Shown in pieces: positions 17,136 through 26,492 of a DNA stretch of 64,000 nucleotides (its first letter is position 1; every line of letters starts with the position of its first letter). Source of the DNA: Bacillota bacterium (GTDB lineage: Bacteria > Bacillota > Clostridia > Lachnospirales > Lachnospiraceae); NCBI GenBank assembly GCA_023434365.1, contig JAEYSV010000060.1, forward strand, positions 1-64,000, read 5' to 3'. The translations under genes were made by a program, and so were the position numbers. The notes below the pieces were generated by a model that saw nothing but the letters and a program-made list of their open reading frames with translations, did no database searches and was not told the DNA's origin.

Positions 17136-18350
17136 CTATAGATATTTTGTAATTCGCTCGCCATACAGAATGGATAACTGGCCTAATAGTAAATCCCAAT
17201 TTCGATATCGCTGGATCCATTTTTTCATCACATTCATGGAGGCAAGATAAAGCATTTTTTCTAAGGAAGTATCCGTGGCAAAGATGCTTTTTGTTTTGGT
17301 CACTTTCCGAAACTGACGGTTTACGCCTTCAATAATATTTGTCGTGTACATAATTCTTCTAATGTCTTCGCCAAATTGAAAGAAAGGTCTTACTACGTCC
17401 CAGTTCATTTCCCAGTTTTGTATCGCATATGGATATTTTTTACCCCATGTTTCCTTGATGGATTCGAACTCAGCTAATGCAATTTCTTCATTTGGTGCAC
17501 GGTAAACTGCTTTAAATTCAGCAGAAAACTTTTTAATGTCCTTATATGAAACATACTTAAAGGAATTCCGTAACATATGAATGATGCAGCGTTGCACTTC
17601 AGCATGAGGAAATACCGCGTTTATGGCTTCTTTAAAGCCTGCCAGACCATCCACACAGAAAAACAATACGTCCTGGACGCCTCTATTCTTCAAATCATTT
17701 AACATGCCAAGCCAAAACTTAGAAGATTCATTTGCCCCAATTGTAATGCTTAAAATATCCTTAGTTCCTTCTAACGTGACACCAAGAACCACATAGGCAG
17801 CTCGGTTTAAAATTCTTCCATCTTCTCGTATCTTATAGTGTATCGCATCCATGAAAACAAAGGGGTAAATGGGATTTAGTGGTCGGGATTGCCATTCTCT
17901 AACCTCGGGTAAAATTTTATCTGTAATCTTACTTACCATATCAGCAGAAACTTCAATACCATACAAATCATTCAGTTGATCATGGATATCCCTTGTTGTC
18001 ATTCCACGTGCATAAAGAGATATGATTTTTTCTTCAATTCCGGAAATGTCTCGTTGATACTTTGGAATAATTTTAGGTTCAAATTCACCAGCTCGATCAC
18101 GAGGAATCTCTACCGGAAATTCCCCATACTGGCTTTTTACTGTCTTTGTGGAATACCCATTTCTTTTGTTTTCCGTATCACAGTTTTCCTTCTCATTTTT
18201 TGGATAGCCGATGGATGCTTCCATTTCTGCCTCCATAAGTTCCTGCAGCATATCTTTAAAACTTTCTTTAAAGAGAGAATAGATATCTCCAACGCTGTTA
18301 ATGTCGTTTTCTTTGATAATCTGTCGTAATTGTTCCTTTGCAATAGCCAT
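17136..18350 (-). CDS. IS256-family (Transposase_mut) transposase
   Basis: A 404-residue DDE transposase of the mutator-like IS256 family (PF00872). The catalytic region shows the first Asp in FMDAIHYK, the second in FCVDGLAGFK and the Glu in TNIIEGVNRQFRK, with the usual C-terminal region rich in aromatic residues. The length is normal for the family. An upstream start at 18410 is possible, but ATG 18350 has AAGGAG at seven bases. The frame is intact, so the element may still be active. Confidence 0.93.
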   Translation of the reverse strand: MAIAKEQLRQIIKENDINSVGDIYSLFKESFKDMLQELMEAEMEASIGYPKNEKENCDTENKRNGYSTKTVKSQYGEFPVEIPRDRAGEFEPKIIPKYQRDISGIEEKIISLYARGMTTRDIHDQLNDLYGIEVSADMVSKITDKILPEVREWQSRPLNPIYPFVFMDAIHYKIREDGRILNRAAYVVLGVTLEGTKDILSITIGANESSKFWLGMLNDLKNRGVQDVLFFCVDGLAGFKEAINAVFPHAEVQRCIIHMLRNSFKYVSYKDIKKFSAEFKAVYRAPNEEIALAEFESIKETWGKKYPYAIQNWEMNWDVVRPFFQFGEDIRRIMYTTNIIEGVNRQFRKVTKTKSIFATDTSLEKMLYLASMNVMKKWIQRYRNWDLLLGQLSILYGERITKYL

Positions 18351-18443
18351 AAAAAAGGCTCCTTCCTGATAAGAATTATTCATATCTAATTCTCGCCAGG
18401 AAAGAACCATTTATTACCAGGGACACAAGATTATTTACACACC

Positions 18444-18452
18444 CACTGACCC
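18444..18452 (+). repeat. Right copy of the 9-bp target-site duplication
   Basis: CACTGACCC, identical to 16800-16808. It is followed by TGACAGTTTTTTT, the right half of the interrupted terminator. Confidence 0.75.
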
Positions 18453-18509
18453 TGACAGTTTTTTTGCTTATTAGTTTCGTAAGAAAAGCTCTTTATGATA
18501 TATTAAGGA

Positions 18510-19664
18510 TTATTCTTCCCATTTCTCTTTTGGGATTTCTTTTTTCACTAAGCGTTCTTTTACATTGGCGCGAACGAGCGTATAAAGTACACCACAAAGT
18601 GGAATGAAGATTAACATACCGATAATACCCATCATGCTACCACCGAGAGTAACTGCTGCCAGTACCCAGATAGAAGGAAGACCAACGGATCCTCCTACAA
18701 CATGAGGATAGATAAAGGATTCTTCAATCTGTTGTATAACAGCAAAAACTACTAGAAAAGCTAATGCCTGAAGAGGATTCTCCATTAATATTAAAAATGC
18801 GCTTGCGTAGCTTGCGATAAAAGCACCAAAGATAGGAATCAGCGACATGAATGCGATAAAAACGCTGATTAATAATGCATATGGAAAATCAAATATTACT
18901 AAAATGACGTAAAACATTAATCCCAGTATGATTGCTTCTGTACATTGTCCAGAAATAAAATTAGTAAACATTTGATTCGTAAGCCGCATAATATAGATAA
19001 TTCGTTTGGTTGTACGCTCTGGAAGATATGCATATAGCACTTGTTTTCCTTGCTTTGCAAGATTCTCTTTTTTGAATAGAAGATAGAAAGAAAACATAAA
19101 ACCAATAAAAAAGGTAAGTGCACCACTGACAAAAGAGGTAACAACATCAACGGTTGAAAAGAAAAGGCCGTTAGCTGTTGTATTAACAAACGATATTAAA
19201 TTGTCGCCCATTTTGTCCCAATTAAAGTCTATTTCGCTTACCCATTTTTGTACCTGCGGATATTCCTCGGCTAGCCCCTGTACCCAAGCTCCAACCTCAT
19301 CTGCAAATTCCGGTATACTAGTAATTAATTTGGTAATGGTACTAGTAAGCTCAGGAACAATTAACACTACAACGATTGCGATGATGGCTATTACAAATAA
19401 CAAGGACAATATTACACTGATTGGCCGCCTAAGTTTATTAATATACTTATTGTTAAAACGGCCAAACCATTTGTTCTCGATAAAGGACATCGGAAGGTTA
19501 AGGATAAAAGCAATACATGCCCCAATAATAAAAGGGACTAATAATCCTATTACATAGTCAATAAAAGTTAAAATCACATGAAAATTCTGAAGTCCCACCA
19601 ATAGAAAAACGGTGAAGGTAATGATGAACAATATGACTTTTAGGTTACTATGTTTAATGCCCAT
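18510..19664 (-). CDS. AI-2E family transporter (UPF0118)
   Basis: A 384-residue integral membrane protein of the AI-2E/UPF0118 family (PF01594), with two N-terminal helices, a large loop and five or six C-terminal helices. Members have been linked to autoinducer-2 export, sodium/proton exchange or other efflux, so the exact substrate is open. Family features include FPYALLISVFIAFMSLIPIFGAF and a conserved GGS in the C-terminal half. ATG 19664 has GAGGGG upstream; the more upstream ATG (19694) has no ribosome site. It lies 65 bases downstream of the GH5 gene and may be co-transcribed with it. Confidence 0.9.
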   Translation of the reverse strand: MGIKHSNLKVILFIITFTVFLLVGLQNFHVILTFIDYVIGLLVPFIIGACIAFILNLPMSFIENKWFGRFNNKYINKLRRPISVILSLLFVIAIIAIVVVLIVPELTSTITKLITSIPEFADEVGAWVQGLAEEYPQVQKWVSEIDFNWDKMGDNLISFVNTTANGLFFSTVDVVTSFVSGALTFFIGFMFSFYLLFKKENLAKQGKQVLYAYLPERTTKRIIYIMRLTNQMFTNFISGQCTEAIILGLMFYVILVIFDFPYALLISVFIAFMSLIPIFGAFIASYASAFLILMENPLQALAFLVVFAVIQQIEESFIYPHVVGGSVGLPSIWVLAAVTLGGSMMGIIGMLIFIPLCGVLYTLVRANVKERLVKKEIPKEKWEE

Positions 19665-19729
19665 AAAACCCCTCTTTCTGAATATAATTTGCATGGAGTG
19701 ACTTAAGAATTGTCCTTCATGATGTTATG

Positions 19730-20965
19730 CTATTTTTGAAGGCCCTCCATGAGTGAATTTACGATTTCTGGATATGCCCAAGTAAGTGTTTTTCTGTCAA
19801 TTAAACCAAAGTTTTCTCCTTCGCCGCTAAATGCTCCGTTATCCCAGTATACACATGGGACACCTATGGAAGAAGCTCTAGAGGTATATTCTTTTGCCCA
19901 TTCAATACGGTCTTGGAGGTTTTCTTTGTTAACAGCACCAAACTCGCCGAGGATGACAGGAATTCCTTTGGAAATGAAAGTATCATTAATGGTATTAAAT
20001 AACCAGTCTAATTCATTCTTATCTTGATCACTATCTTTATCAAATTCACTGGTTCCTTTTGTATTTAATGCAAAGTTGTATGGTGTGTAGGAGTGAAGTG
20101 ATACAATCAAATGATCATCTTGAGGTACTATGAATGTGGAAAGAGCAGATGGATTAGGGCTTGCTGCATAAGTTGGTACCATAATCTGGCGAAGAGGATT
20201 ATTTCCTCCACTACTACGAATGGTATCAACGAAAACCTGATTTAACTGGTTGATGACATCTCTGGATTCCTCATCTCCGCCAGTCCATTCAAGAGGAGTT
20301 CCTCTTAAACGTGGTTCATTCATACCTTCAAAGATCAAATGCTCGTCATAATTTTTAAAAGTCTCTGCAATCTGAGTCCACATAGCTGCAAGACGAGTTT
20401 TTAACATTGGTAAATTTTCGTAATCAGGGTAAAGCCATTCTTCGTGATGTAAATTTAAGATGACATACATTCCGTTGTCAATACCGTAGTCAACAACTTC
20501 CTTTACACGATCAAGCCAGATTTGGTGAATCGTATATGGTTCTTTGTCAAGCATATGATTGCCCCAGGTAGTTGGAAGACGAAGAGTGTCGAAACCTGCT
20601 TCCTTTACTGCCATAATCATTTCTTTTGTTGTAACTGGATTACCCCATGCAGTTTCAGTATCTAATCCAATGCCGCCAGATGCATCTAAAGTATTGCCAA
20701 GATTCCAGCCGATATGTAAGTTTTTAACAAATTCTACAGATTTTATGTCTTTCATTGGCATTGGTGATTCTTCAGGAACTTCGCTCACTGCTGGTGACTC
20801 ACTAGCCGCTGGTGCTTCTGTTTTTGAAGGCTCAGTTGAAGGGGATACTGAAGCTTCTGTAGTAGGGGAAGGGGAGCCTTCCTTAGTAGGTGCATTGTTA
20901 CTGCAGCCAAGTAGACTGAACGTAACAACCATAATGGTTATTAAGCTTAATAATCTTTTCTTCAT
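19730..20965 (-). CDS. GH5 endoglucanase-like lipoprotein
   Basis: A 411-residue surface-anchored beta-glucanase. The signal peptide ends in lipobox L-L-G-C (Cys21), followed by a Pro/Ser/Thr/Glu-rich linker to about residue 72 and a glycoside hydrolase family 5 domain. Motifs are GWNLGNTLDA, TAWGNP, DTLRLPTTWG, NLHHE, acid/base Glu217 in MNEPR, HSYTPYNF and nucleophile Glu341 in LGEFGA. This pattern fits GH5 subfamily 4-like cellulases/xyloglucanases, though the subfamily is not certain. Being a lipoprotein without a carbohydrate-binding module, it probably trims glucan oligomers at the cell surface. AGGAG lies 9-10 bases upstream of the start. Confidence 0.93.
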   Translation of the reverse strand: MKKRLLSLITIMVVTFSLLGCSNNAPTKEGSPSPTTEASVSPSTEPSKTEAPAASESPAVSEVPEESPMPMKDIKSVEFVKNLHIGWNLGNTLDASGGIGLDTETAWGNPVTTKEMIMAVKEAGFDTLRLPTTWGNHMLDKEPYTIHQIWLDRVKEVVDYGIDNGMYVILNLHHEEWLYPDYENLPMLKTRLAAMWTQIAETFKNYDEHLIFEGMNEPRLRGTPLEWTGGDEESRDVINQLNQVFVDTIRSSGGNNPLRQIMVPTYAASPNPSALSTFIVPQDDHLIVSLHSYTPYNFALNTKGTSEFDKDSDQDKNELDWLFNTINDTFISKGIPVILGEFGAVNKENLQDRIEWAKEYTSRASSIGVPCVYWDNGAFSGEGENFGLIDRKTLTWAYPEIVNSLMEGLQK

Positions 20966-21043
20966 TTGGTGTTCTCCTATTCTATTGTGATGATACTTTT
21001 ATACCAGTCAGAGACATATCTCCTCTAATATAAATATGGATTA

Positions 21044-21072
21044 ATTATACATCAAAAAATAGGGATAAGCAA
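21044..21072 (-). promoter_or_regulatory. Promoter of the GH5 gene
   Basis: On the minus strand TTGCTT (21072-21067) and a perfect TATAAT (21049-21044) are 17 bases apart, about 80 bases upstream of the start codon. Confidence 0.6.
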
Positions 21073-21172
21073 TGAAAGATAATGTGAGTTTGTGTAAGTA
21101 TTTGGAGCACAAAACGCACATTATCTGTCTAATCTCTTAAGAAGTGTGAGCATTAATTAAGTCGAGATTAGC

Positions 21173-21880
21173 TTAATCGAGAATATCAATAGGAGTAATC
21201 TTTTTGTCTTTTTTGTAGACACAGACTTTATTATTGATATCGCAAGTAGCTAAGAGAACTTCCTTTTCACTTGAAATACCATGAATACGAAGTTGGTCGT
21301 AGAGCCATTTTTCATTCTTTCCGGTATGTTTTAAGTTTTCTTTCATAATATTACCATCCAAAATGACATTGGCCACCAGGTATTCTTTGGGAGGTCTAAG
21401 TCCTAAGTCTGTTGCATTAACGGGTCGTTGGTCTGCAAGCGGAAGAAAACTCATCTTTCCATTTTCCTCAAGAATAACGGTCTGCAAATTTGATAAATCA
21501 AAATAACCAGAAACGCGACACTGTGCCAACATTTCATTTAACTCAATATGGTTTTTGCGTAAATTCTTAAAATAAATGCTACCACCATCATATAAAATGC
21601 AAGAATGCCCACATATTAAGCGACGGCAAACAATAGATTTGGCAGATAACTTGGCAATCAGTGTGATGGCTATTCCATAGACTGCCATTGCAGTAAATGC
21701 TTTATAAGTTTCCGTGAATTCTGTAGTTGCCATTTCGGCTGCAATACTACCTACGGTGATACTGTTAATATAATCAAACATAGATAACTGTGACATTTCA
21801 CGGTTTCCGACTAATTTGGTAATTAGAAATAAAGTCACAATACTACCAAGCGATGTTATTATGATTCTTACAATATCCAT
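21173..21880 (-). CDS. DUF421-family membrane protein (YetF/YrbG/YcaP-like)
   Basis: A 235-residue protein with three N-terminal membrane helices followed by the two cytoplasmic alpha/beta modules of the DUF421 family (PF04239). The family signatures are NREMSQLSMFDYINSITVGSIAAE in the membrane part and ILYDGGSIYFKNLRKNHI, which leads into the soluble domain. Relatives YetF and YdfS of Bacillus affect spore properties, but the biochemical role is unknown. GGAGG precedes the start. It is a single gene with a weak CTAATCTC/GAGATTAG inverted repeat just downstream (about 21130-21170). Confidence 0.88.
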   Translation of the reverse strand: MDIVRIIITSLGSIVTLFLITKLVGNREMSQLSMFDYINSITVGSIAAEMATTEFTETYKAFTAMAVYGIAITLIAKLSAKSIVCRRLICGHSCILYDGGSIYFKNLRKNHIELNEMLAQCRVSGYFDLSNLQTVILEENGKMSFLPLADQRPVNATDLGLRPPKEYLVANVILDGNIMKENLKHTGKNEKWLYDQLRIHGISSEKEVLLATCDINNKVCVYKKDKKITPIDILD

Positions 21881-21999
21881 ACCATTTCCTCCGATGTATT
21901 TTGTTAAGTTTCAGTAAAAAAGTCAATTCTATTGATAGTATGCGAAAAAGAAAAATCATTATGCTATAAAAAAAGGATGGAAACTATGTTACTTTTCAA

Positions 22000-22028
22000 T
22001 TGTTTTATATTTTTGGATACAATATAAT
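22000..22028 (+). promoter_or_regulatory. Promoter of the rRNA methyltransferase gene
   Basis: TTGTTT at 22000-22005 and TATAAT at 22023-22028 are separated by 17 bases, about 100 bases upstream of the GTG start. Confidence 0.55.
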
Positions 22029-22127
22029 AAGAAAAGCAACTCTATCGTTAATTTATAATCTGGACGGGAATAATTTGAGATAGATAAAAGAAAATCAGGT
22101 AGAAGAAATCATTTTGGAGGAATACAA

Positions 22128-23519
22128 GTGAGTCAAGAAAGAAAAAAAACCATTAAAAATATAAAGAAAGAATATTCGGGTGAAAAATCATTTTCAAAAA
22201 GTAATAAATCGAAAAAAGAGTTTAAGAAAGAGTTTAAAAAGGAGACCCAAAACGAGTTTAGGAAAGAGTTTAAAAACGAGTCTAGGAAGGACTCACCAAG
22301 AGAGTTTCAGACTAAGTTTTCAAAAGACTATAAAACTGATAATAGAAAGAGTTTTACACAAGTACAAAAAAATCCGAATATCATGTGCCCGGTGTATCGT
22401 AAATGTGGTGGTTGTAATCTGCAGCATCTTTCCTATGAAAACCAGCTTAAAGAAAAACAACTGTATGTTAACAAACTATTGAGTGAATATGGTAAAGTAC
22501 TTCCGATTATTGGGATGAAGGACCCATTGCATTACCGAAATAAAGTACATGCTGTGTTTAAGCATACCAAAAGAGGTATCGAATCCGGTGTTTTTGAGGA
22601 AGGGACTCATGAGGTAGTATCTGTAGATACTTGCTATATTGAGAATAAGAAAGCAAGAGAAATTGTCAAATCAATTCGAGGGCTTTTGAAATCCTTTAAA
22701 ATAAAAGCTTATGATGAAGATACTGGTTATGGCCTTCTTCGCTATGTATTAATTCGTACTGGGTTAAAGACAGGGCAGATCATGGTGGTATTAGTTTTAG
22801 GTTCTTCAATTCTGCCAGGGAAAAATAATTTCGTAAAAGCACTTAGAGACCTACATCCTGAAATATCAACAATCGTTTTAAATGTCAATGAGAAAAAGAC
22901 CAGTATGGTACTTGGAGAGAAAGAAACCGTGTTATACGGAAAAGGATTTATTGAAGATGAGTTAAGCGGGTTGACATTTCGAATCTCTCCTAAATCATTT
23001 TATCAGGTTAATCCGGTGCAGACAGAAGTTCTATATCATAAAGCGATTGAACTGGCTGGTTTAACTGGAAAAGAACGTGTGATTGATGCATACTGCGGCA
23101 TTGGAACAATTGGTCTGATCGCAAGTAAGAAAGCAAAAGAAGTAATCGGAGTGGAACTTAATAAAGATGCAATTAAAGATGCTAATCTGAATGCAAAACG
23201 AAATGAAATTAAGAATGTAAGTTTCTATAATAATGATGCCGGTGATTTTATGGTGCAGCTGGCTGACAGGCAGGAAAACATCGATGTCGTATTCCTTGAT
23301 CCACCAAGAGCAGGAAGTGATGAGAAATTCTTATCCTCAGTGGTAGCACTGCGTCCGAAAAAGGTGGTTTATATTTCATGTCATCCGGAGAGTCTGGCAA
23401 GGGATCTTGAATACTTGACGAAGAATCGGTATGAAGTAAAAACAATGGTACCGGTAGATATGTTTCCTATGACAAAGCACGTTGAGACCGTCTGTTGTCT
23501 ACAAAGGGTGAATATGTAG
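22128..23519 (+). CDS. 23S rRNA (uracil-5-)-methyltransferase, RumA/RlmCD type, with charged N-terminal extension
   Basis: A 463-residue S-adenosylmethionine-dependent methyltransferase that makes 5-methyluridine in RNA. Residues 1-80 are a Lys/Glu/Phe-rich repeat region built from units like KEFKKEFK. An iron-sulfur cluster motif follows (Cys87, Cys93, Cys96 in CPVYRKCGGC), then the methyltransferase core with DAYCGIGTIGL, LDPPRAG and the nucleophile region YISCHPESLARDL. The N-terminal TRAM domain usual in RumA is absent; the basic extension may replace it for RNA contact. Start is GTG with GGAGG at seven bases. A terminator follows. 23S rRNA is the likely substrate, but tRNA cannot be excluded. 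Confidence 0.92.
   Translation: MSQERKKTIKNIKKEYSGEKSFSKSNKSKKEFKKEFKKETQNEFRKEFKNESRKDSPREFQTKFSKDYKTDNRKSFTQVQKNPNIMCPVYRKCGGCNLQHLSYENQLKEKQLYVNKLLSEYGKVLPIIGMKDPLHYRNKVHAVFKHTKRGIESGVFEEGTHEVVSVDTCYIENKKAREIVKSIRGLLKSFKIKAYDEDTGYGLLRYVLIRTGLKTGQIMVVLVLGSSILPGKNNFVKALRDLHPEISTIVLNVNEKKTSMVLGEKETVLYGKGFIEDELSGLTFRISPKSFYQVNPVQTEVLYHKAIELAGLTGKERVIDAYCGIGTIGLIASKKAKEVIGVELNKDAIKDANLNAKRNEIKNVSFYNNDAGDFMVQLADRQENIDVVFLDPPRAGSDEKFLSSVVALRPKKVVYISCHPESLARDLEYLTKNRYEVKTMVPVDMFPMTKHVETVCCLQRVNM
22201..22310 (+). repeat. Degenerate in-frame tandem repeat in the methyltransferase N-terminus
   Basis: Units of about 12-15 bases around GAGTTTAAGAAAGAG and GAGTTTAAAAA recur about six times and encode KEFKKEFKKE-type residues. 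Such units can expand or contract by slippage. Confidence 0.6.
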
Positions 23520-23577
23520 AAATCCTTAATCCGCTGTTTACTATTTTTTATTATTCAACTAAATAAGAACATGTCGT

Positions 23578-23623
23578 GAGATCGTTCATTTTCAAGCTAA
23601 TTGTGAATGGATGGTCTCTTTTT
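23578..23623 (+). terminator. Terminator after the rRNA methyltransferase gene
   Basis: GAGATCGTTCATT (23578 onward) pairs with AATGGATGGTCTC, using G-U pairs, and is followed by TTTTT ending near 23623. Confidence 0.65.
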
Positions 23624-23739
23624 GCGTAGACAATGAGCCGAGCGGAAATCGTGCATTTGCCTTTAGTTATTCATCATTTTTTATCATATTATTAATAATT
23701 ATAACATAATAATTATAAATAAAAGAAAGTGATTAACCT

Positions 23740-25440
23740 ATGCAAATAGAGACCGGTGAGCGTATTGCAAATCCTAATTATGTAGATATCGTTATAGAAT
23801 ATAGCGGGGATTATTCTGTCTTTGATCAATTCCAGGATGCAACTGTCAATATTTTAAACAGCCTATACGCCGTTGTTTATGTCCCTGCCGAGCTATTGAC
23901 AATCGATTTTATTAGAAAATGGGGCTATTCCATTCTGCCCACTTGTTATGGTGTTATCAGTGAAATAAGTCAGGAATCAACCGGAATTCCAAAAATACGA
24001 GAGGTGCCAAACTTTAATTTAAAAGGGCAAGGTGTATTAATCGGAATTGTTGATTCCGGTGTTGATTATACAAATCCGATATTCCAATATGCGGATGGAA
24101 CTACTAGAATCGTGTCCATTTGGGATCAAACCATATCCGGCAGTCCTCCGCCAAATTTTAATTTTGGTATGGAGTACAGCAGAGATACTATTAATGCTGC
24201 CTTAAAACTAGAGAACCCAATGGAACTGGTTCCAAGTATGGATGAGCTTGGACACGGAACAATGATTGCAGGAATTGCAGCTGGAAATGAAGAACCATTA
24301 AATAATTTTTTTGGAATCGCTTCGGAATCCGAACTCATAGTGGTAAAGCTAAAACAGGCCAAACAAGCGCTAAGAAACTTTTTTGTAATACCGGACGATG
24401 CGGCTTGTTATTCTGGGGTTGACATTTTCTTTGGAATTAATTATCTTTTACAGATTTCCAATTCCTTGCAAAGGCCGTTGGTGATTTGTATCGCACTTGG
24501 GTCTTCCAAGGGCGGGCATGACGGTAGAGACCTACTTAGCAATGTATTATCGTTAATAGGAACAAGACCAGGGGTTGCTGTTGTAGTTGCAGGCGGAAAT
24601 GAAGGAAATGCCAAAAGACACTATTACGGTTCTGTAGACCAAACAAGCGGAAAAGATACCGTCGAATTATTGGTCGGAGAGAATGAAAAAGGCTTTGTTA
24701 TGGAATTATGGGGGAAGGCCCCAAGTATCTACTCCATTGATATTATCACACCCTCCGGCGAATATGTTCCCAAACTATTCTCCAGTCGCAATGAAAGTCT
24801 GGAAATATCCTTTATTTTAGAACAAACCGTGATTTATTTATTATACGAATTGATAGAAACACAATCCGGGGATCAACTGATTTTATTACGATTTACCAAT
24901 CCTACTCCAGGTATATGGCGTTTTAATGTGTATGATAGATCCAATATCAATTTTGGTTTTCATATGTGGCTGCCCATGGATAAATTTATTTCTGACTCCA
25001 CTTTTTTTATTCAATCCAATATTTATACTACCATTCTTTCTTTGGGTAATGCGATTGTTCCTATCACTGTTACAGCTTATGACGACTCGAATGAAAGCTT
25101 ATATGTTAATGCAAGTAGAGGCTATACCACGATAGGGGTAATAAAACCGGAAATTGCGGCTCCCGGTGTAAATGTAATAGGCCCTACCCTTCAAAAAGGA
25201 TACGCCTCTTATACCGGTACCAGCGTTGCTGCAGCTCATACCGCAGGGGTAGTTGCTATGCTTTTAGAGTGGGGATATGTAAAAGGTAACTTACCCAATA
25301 TGAATACGATGGATGTAAAGATCTTAATAATAAGAGGGGCAAGACGAAAAGAGAACATAGAATATCCTGACCGTGATTGGGGCTATGGAATATTGGATAT
25401 ATATCAAGTTTTTTACTCATTGCGAAGCAACCTACCTTAA
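23740..25440 (+). CDS. Csp-like subtilisin-family serine protease, catalytic triad intact
   Basis: A 566-residue S8-family protease without signal peptide. Residues 1-95 are a small N-terminal module that may act as a retained prodomain. The catalytic residues are Asp105 (IVDSGVD), His172 (LGHGTM), oxyanion Asn287 (GGNEGN) and Ser495 (TGTSVAA). A large insertion of about 200 residues separates the Asn and Ser regions, as in clostridial CspB-type proteases, whose length (about 560) also matches; those activate the cortex hydrolase SleC in germinating spores. It is followed 46 bases later by a binding-protein gene and then a paralogue lacking the catalytic Ser. The spore role is inference; other S8 roles remain possible. 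Confidence 0.92.
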   Translation: MQIETGERIANPNYVDIVIEYSGDYSVFDQFQDATVNILNSLYAVVYVPAELLTIDFIRKWGYSILPTCYGVISEISQESTGIPKIREVPNFNLKGQGVLIGIVDSGVDYTNPIFQYADGTTRIVSIWDQTISGSPPPNFNFGMEYSRDTINAALKLENPMELVPSMDELGHGTMIAGIAAGNEEPLNNFFGIASESELIVVKLKQAKQALRNFFVIPDDAACYSGVDIFFGINYLLQISNSLQRPLVICIALGSSKGGHDGRDLLSNVLSLIGTRPGVAVVVAGGNEGNAKRHYYGSVDQTSGKDTVELLVGENEKGFVMELWGKAPSIYSIDIITPSGEYVPKLFSSRNESLEISFILEQTVIYLLYELIETQSGDQLILLRFTNPTPGIWRFNVYDRSNINFGFHMWLPMDKFISDSTFFIQSNIYTTILSLGNAIVPITVTAYDDSNESLYVNASRGYTTIGVIKPEIAAPGVNVIGPTLQKGYASYTGTSVAAAHTAGVVAMLLEWGYVKGNLPNMNTMDVKILIIRGARRKENIEYPDRDWGYGILDIYQVFYSLRSNLP

Positions 25441-25486
25441 AAATAAAGGATAGTTCTGGTGAAAGGATTTTATATGGGGAAAAAGT

Positions 25487-26455
25487 ATGAAAAAGAAATT
25501 ACTGATTGATAGTTTCATCATTGCATCTGCTTTTCTGATTTTTGCGACTTGGTATCAAAACTGTATCTTAAATAAAAAAAGTGTATCTGTAATAAATCAT
25601 AATAATCAATATACAATCTATCTGATTACCATGGATAAGCAAGCTAATTTTTGGGAAAATATTAACCGGGGTGCCACCGATATGGCTAATTTAATAGGTG
25701 TTAATTATATTTGGGCTGCCCCGGAAAAAAGAGTCGTGGAGGAGCAAATCGAGATTTTTAATCAGGCTGTGGAACGTGGTGCCGATGCTATTTTGCTTTC
25801 GGCAAGTGATCCGGTAAGAATTTCCAGTGCGGTAGAAGATGCAAAAGCACAGGGAGTTGAGATCATCTACGTAGATTCCCCAGCAACCGAAGAAGCGGTT
25901 GTCACGTTAGCTACTGAAAATTACAATGCCGGAAGAATTGCAGGAGAAACGATGTTATTAGAATTAGGTGCCGTCGGAATTACAAGCGGTTCAATCGGAA
26001 TCCTTAATGTATCGCCCGAAAGTTTAAATACCGTGGATCGTGATCTCGGATTTCGAGATGTCCTGTCAAGAGACGGAAGATTTGAGTTACTTGATACAGA
26101 ATATGTAGGTTCTGAAAAAGTAATGATAGAAAAAGAAGTAACGCGTTTAATCAATGAAACCAGTAACTTAGTGGGTTTATTTGCAACAGGTGAGATTACT
26201 ACGATTGGGACTGGCAACGCAATCCAGGCAAGCGAGAAAAAGCCTATCGGAATTGGATTTGACTATAATGAGACAACTAAGGAACTGTTGAAAAACAATG
26301 CTTTAAAAGCTGTCTTAAATCAGAATCCATATACAATGGGATATTTGGGCATGGCAGAAGCTGTCGCCGCATTGAAAGGATATAATACGGGACCACCATT
26401 CATTAACACAGGAGTATCGGTAATAAACCAAAATACCCCTTACAGAGACAGGTAA
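25487..26455 (+). CDS. Membrane-anchored periplasmic-binding-protein-like sugar sensor/binder
   Basis: A 322-residue protein with an uncleaved-looking N-terminal membrane segment (residues about 5-24, no lipobox) and a type I periplasmic binding fold of the ribose/galactose-binding family (Peripla_BP_4). Motifs include NFWENINRGATDMAN, RGADAILLSASDP, NYNAGRIAGE and GIGFDYNE. No ABC ATPase or permease gene is near, so it is unlikely to serve a local importer. It lies between two Csp-like protease genes, 46 bases after one and 37 bases before the other, in what looks like one operon. It could bind a small ligand and pass a signal to the protease pair. Confidence 0.88.
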   Translation: MKKKLLIDSFIIASAFLIFATWYQNCILNKKSVSVINHNNQYTIYLITMDKQANFWENINRGATDMANLIGVNYIWAAPEKRVVEEQIEIFNQAVERGADAILLSASDPVRISSAVEDAKAQGVEIIYVDSPATEEAVVTLATENYNAGRIAGETMLLELGAVGITSGSIGILNVSPESLNTVDRDLGFRDVLSRDGRFELLDTEYVGSEKVMIEKEVTRLINETSNLVGLFATGEITTIGTGNAIQASEKKPIGIGFDYNETTKELLKNNALKAVLNQNPYTMGYLGMAEAVAALKGYNTGPPFINTGVSVINQNTPYRDR

Positions 26456-26492
26456 TACATGCCAATATTTCATTATGAAGCAAGGAGTGAAT

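Larger units (their letters stand above)
16809..18443 (-). mobile_element. IS256-family insertion sequence
   Basis: A 1635-bp element encloses one IS256-type transposase gene on the minus strand. Its ends are related imperfect inverted repeats of about 26 bases: the left end starts GAGAGTGTAA and continues to CTGTGTCTGG, and the right end read inwards starts GGTGTGTAAA and continues to TTGTGTCCCTGG. The flanks carry an identical 9-bp duplication. About 330 non-coding bases lie between the transposase stop and the left end, including a GTGGGC/GCCCAC hairpin (17007-17021), which makes it somewhat longer than usual for the family. Intact open frame and clean duplication suggest recent insertion. 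Confidence 0.82.

Noticed and set aside
17976..18329. 117-codon open frame on the plus strand inside the insertion sequence
   Set aside because: It is antisense to a clear IS256-type transposase and rich in Phe, Cys and Ile as expected of a shadow frame.
25487..26455. Binding-protein gene considered as part of an ABC sugar importer
   Set aside because: No ATPase or permease gene lies nearby; the neighbours are two proteases and the N-terminus is an anchor rather than a lipoprotein signal.
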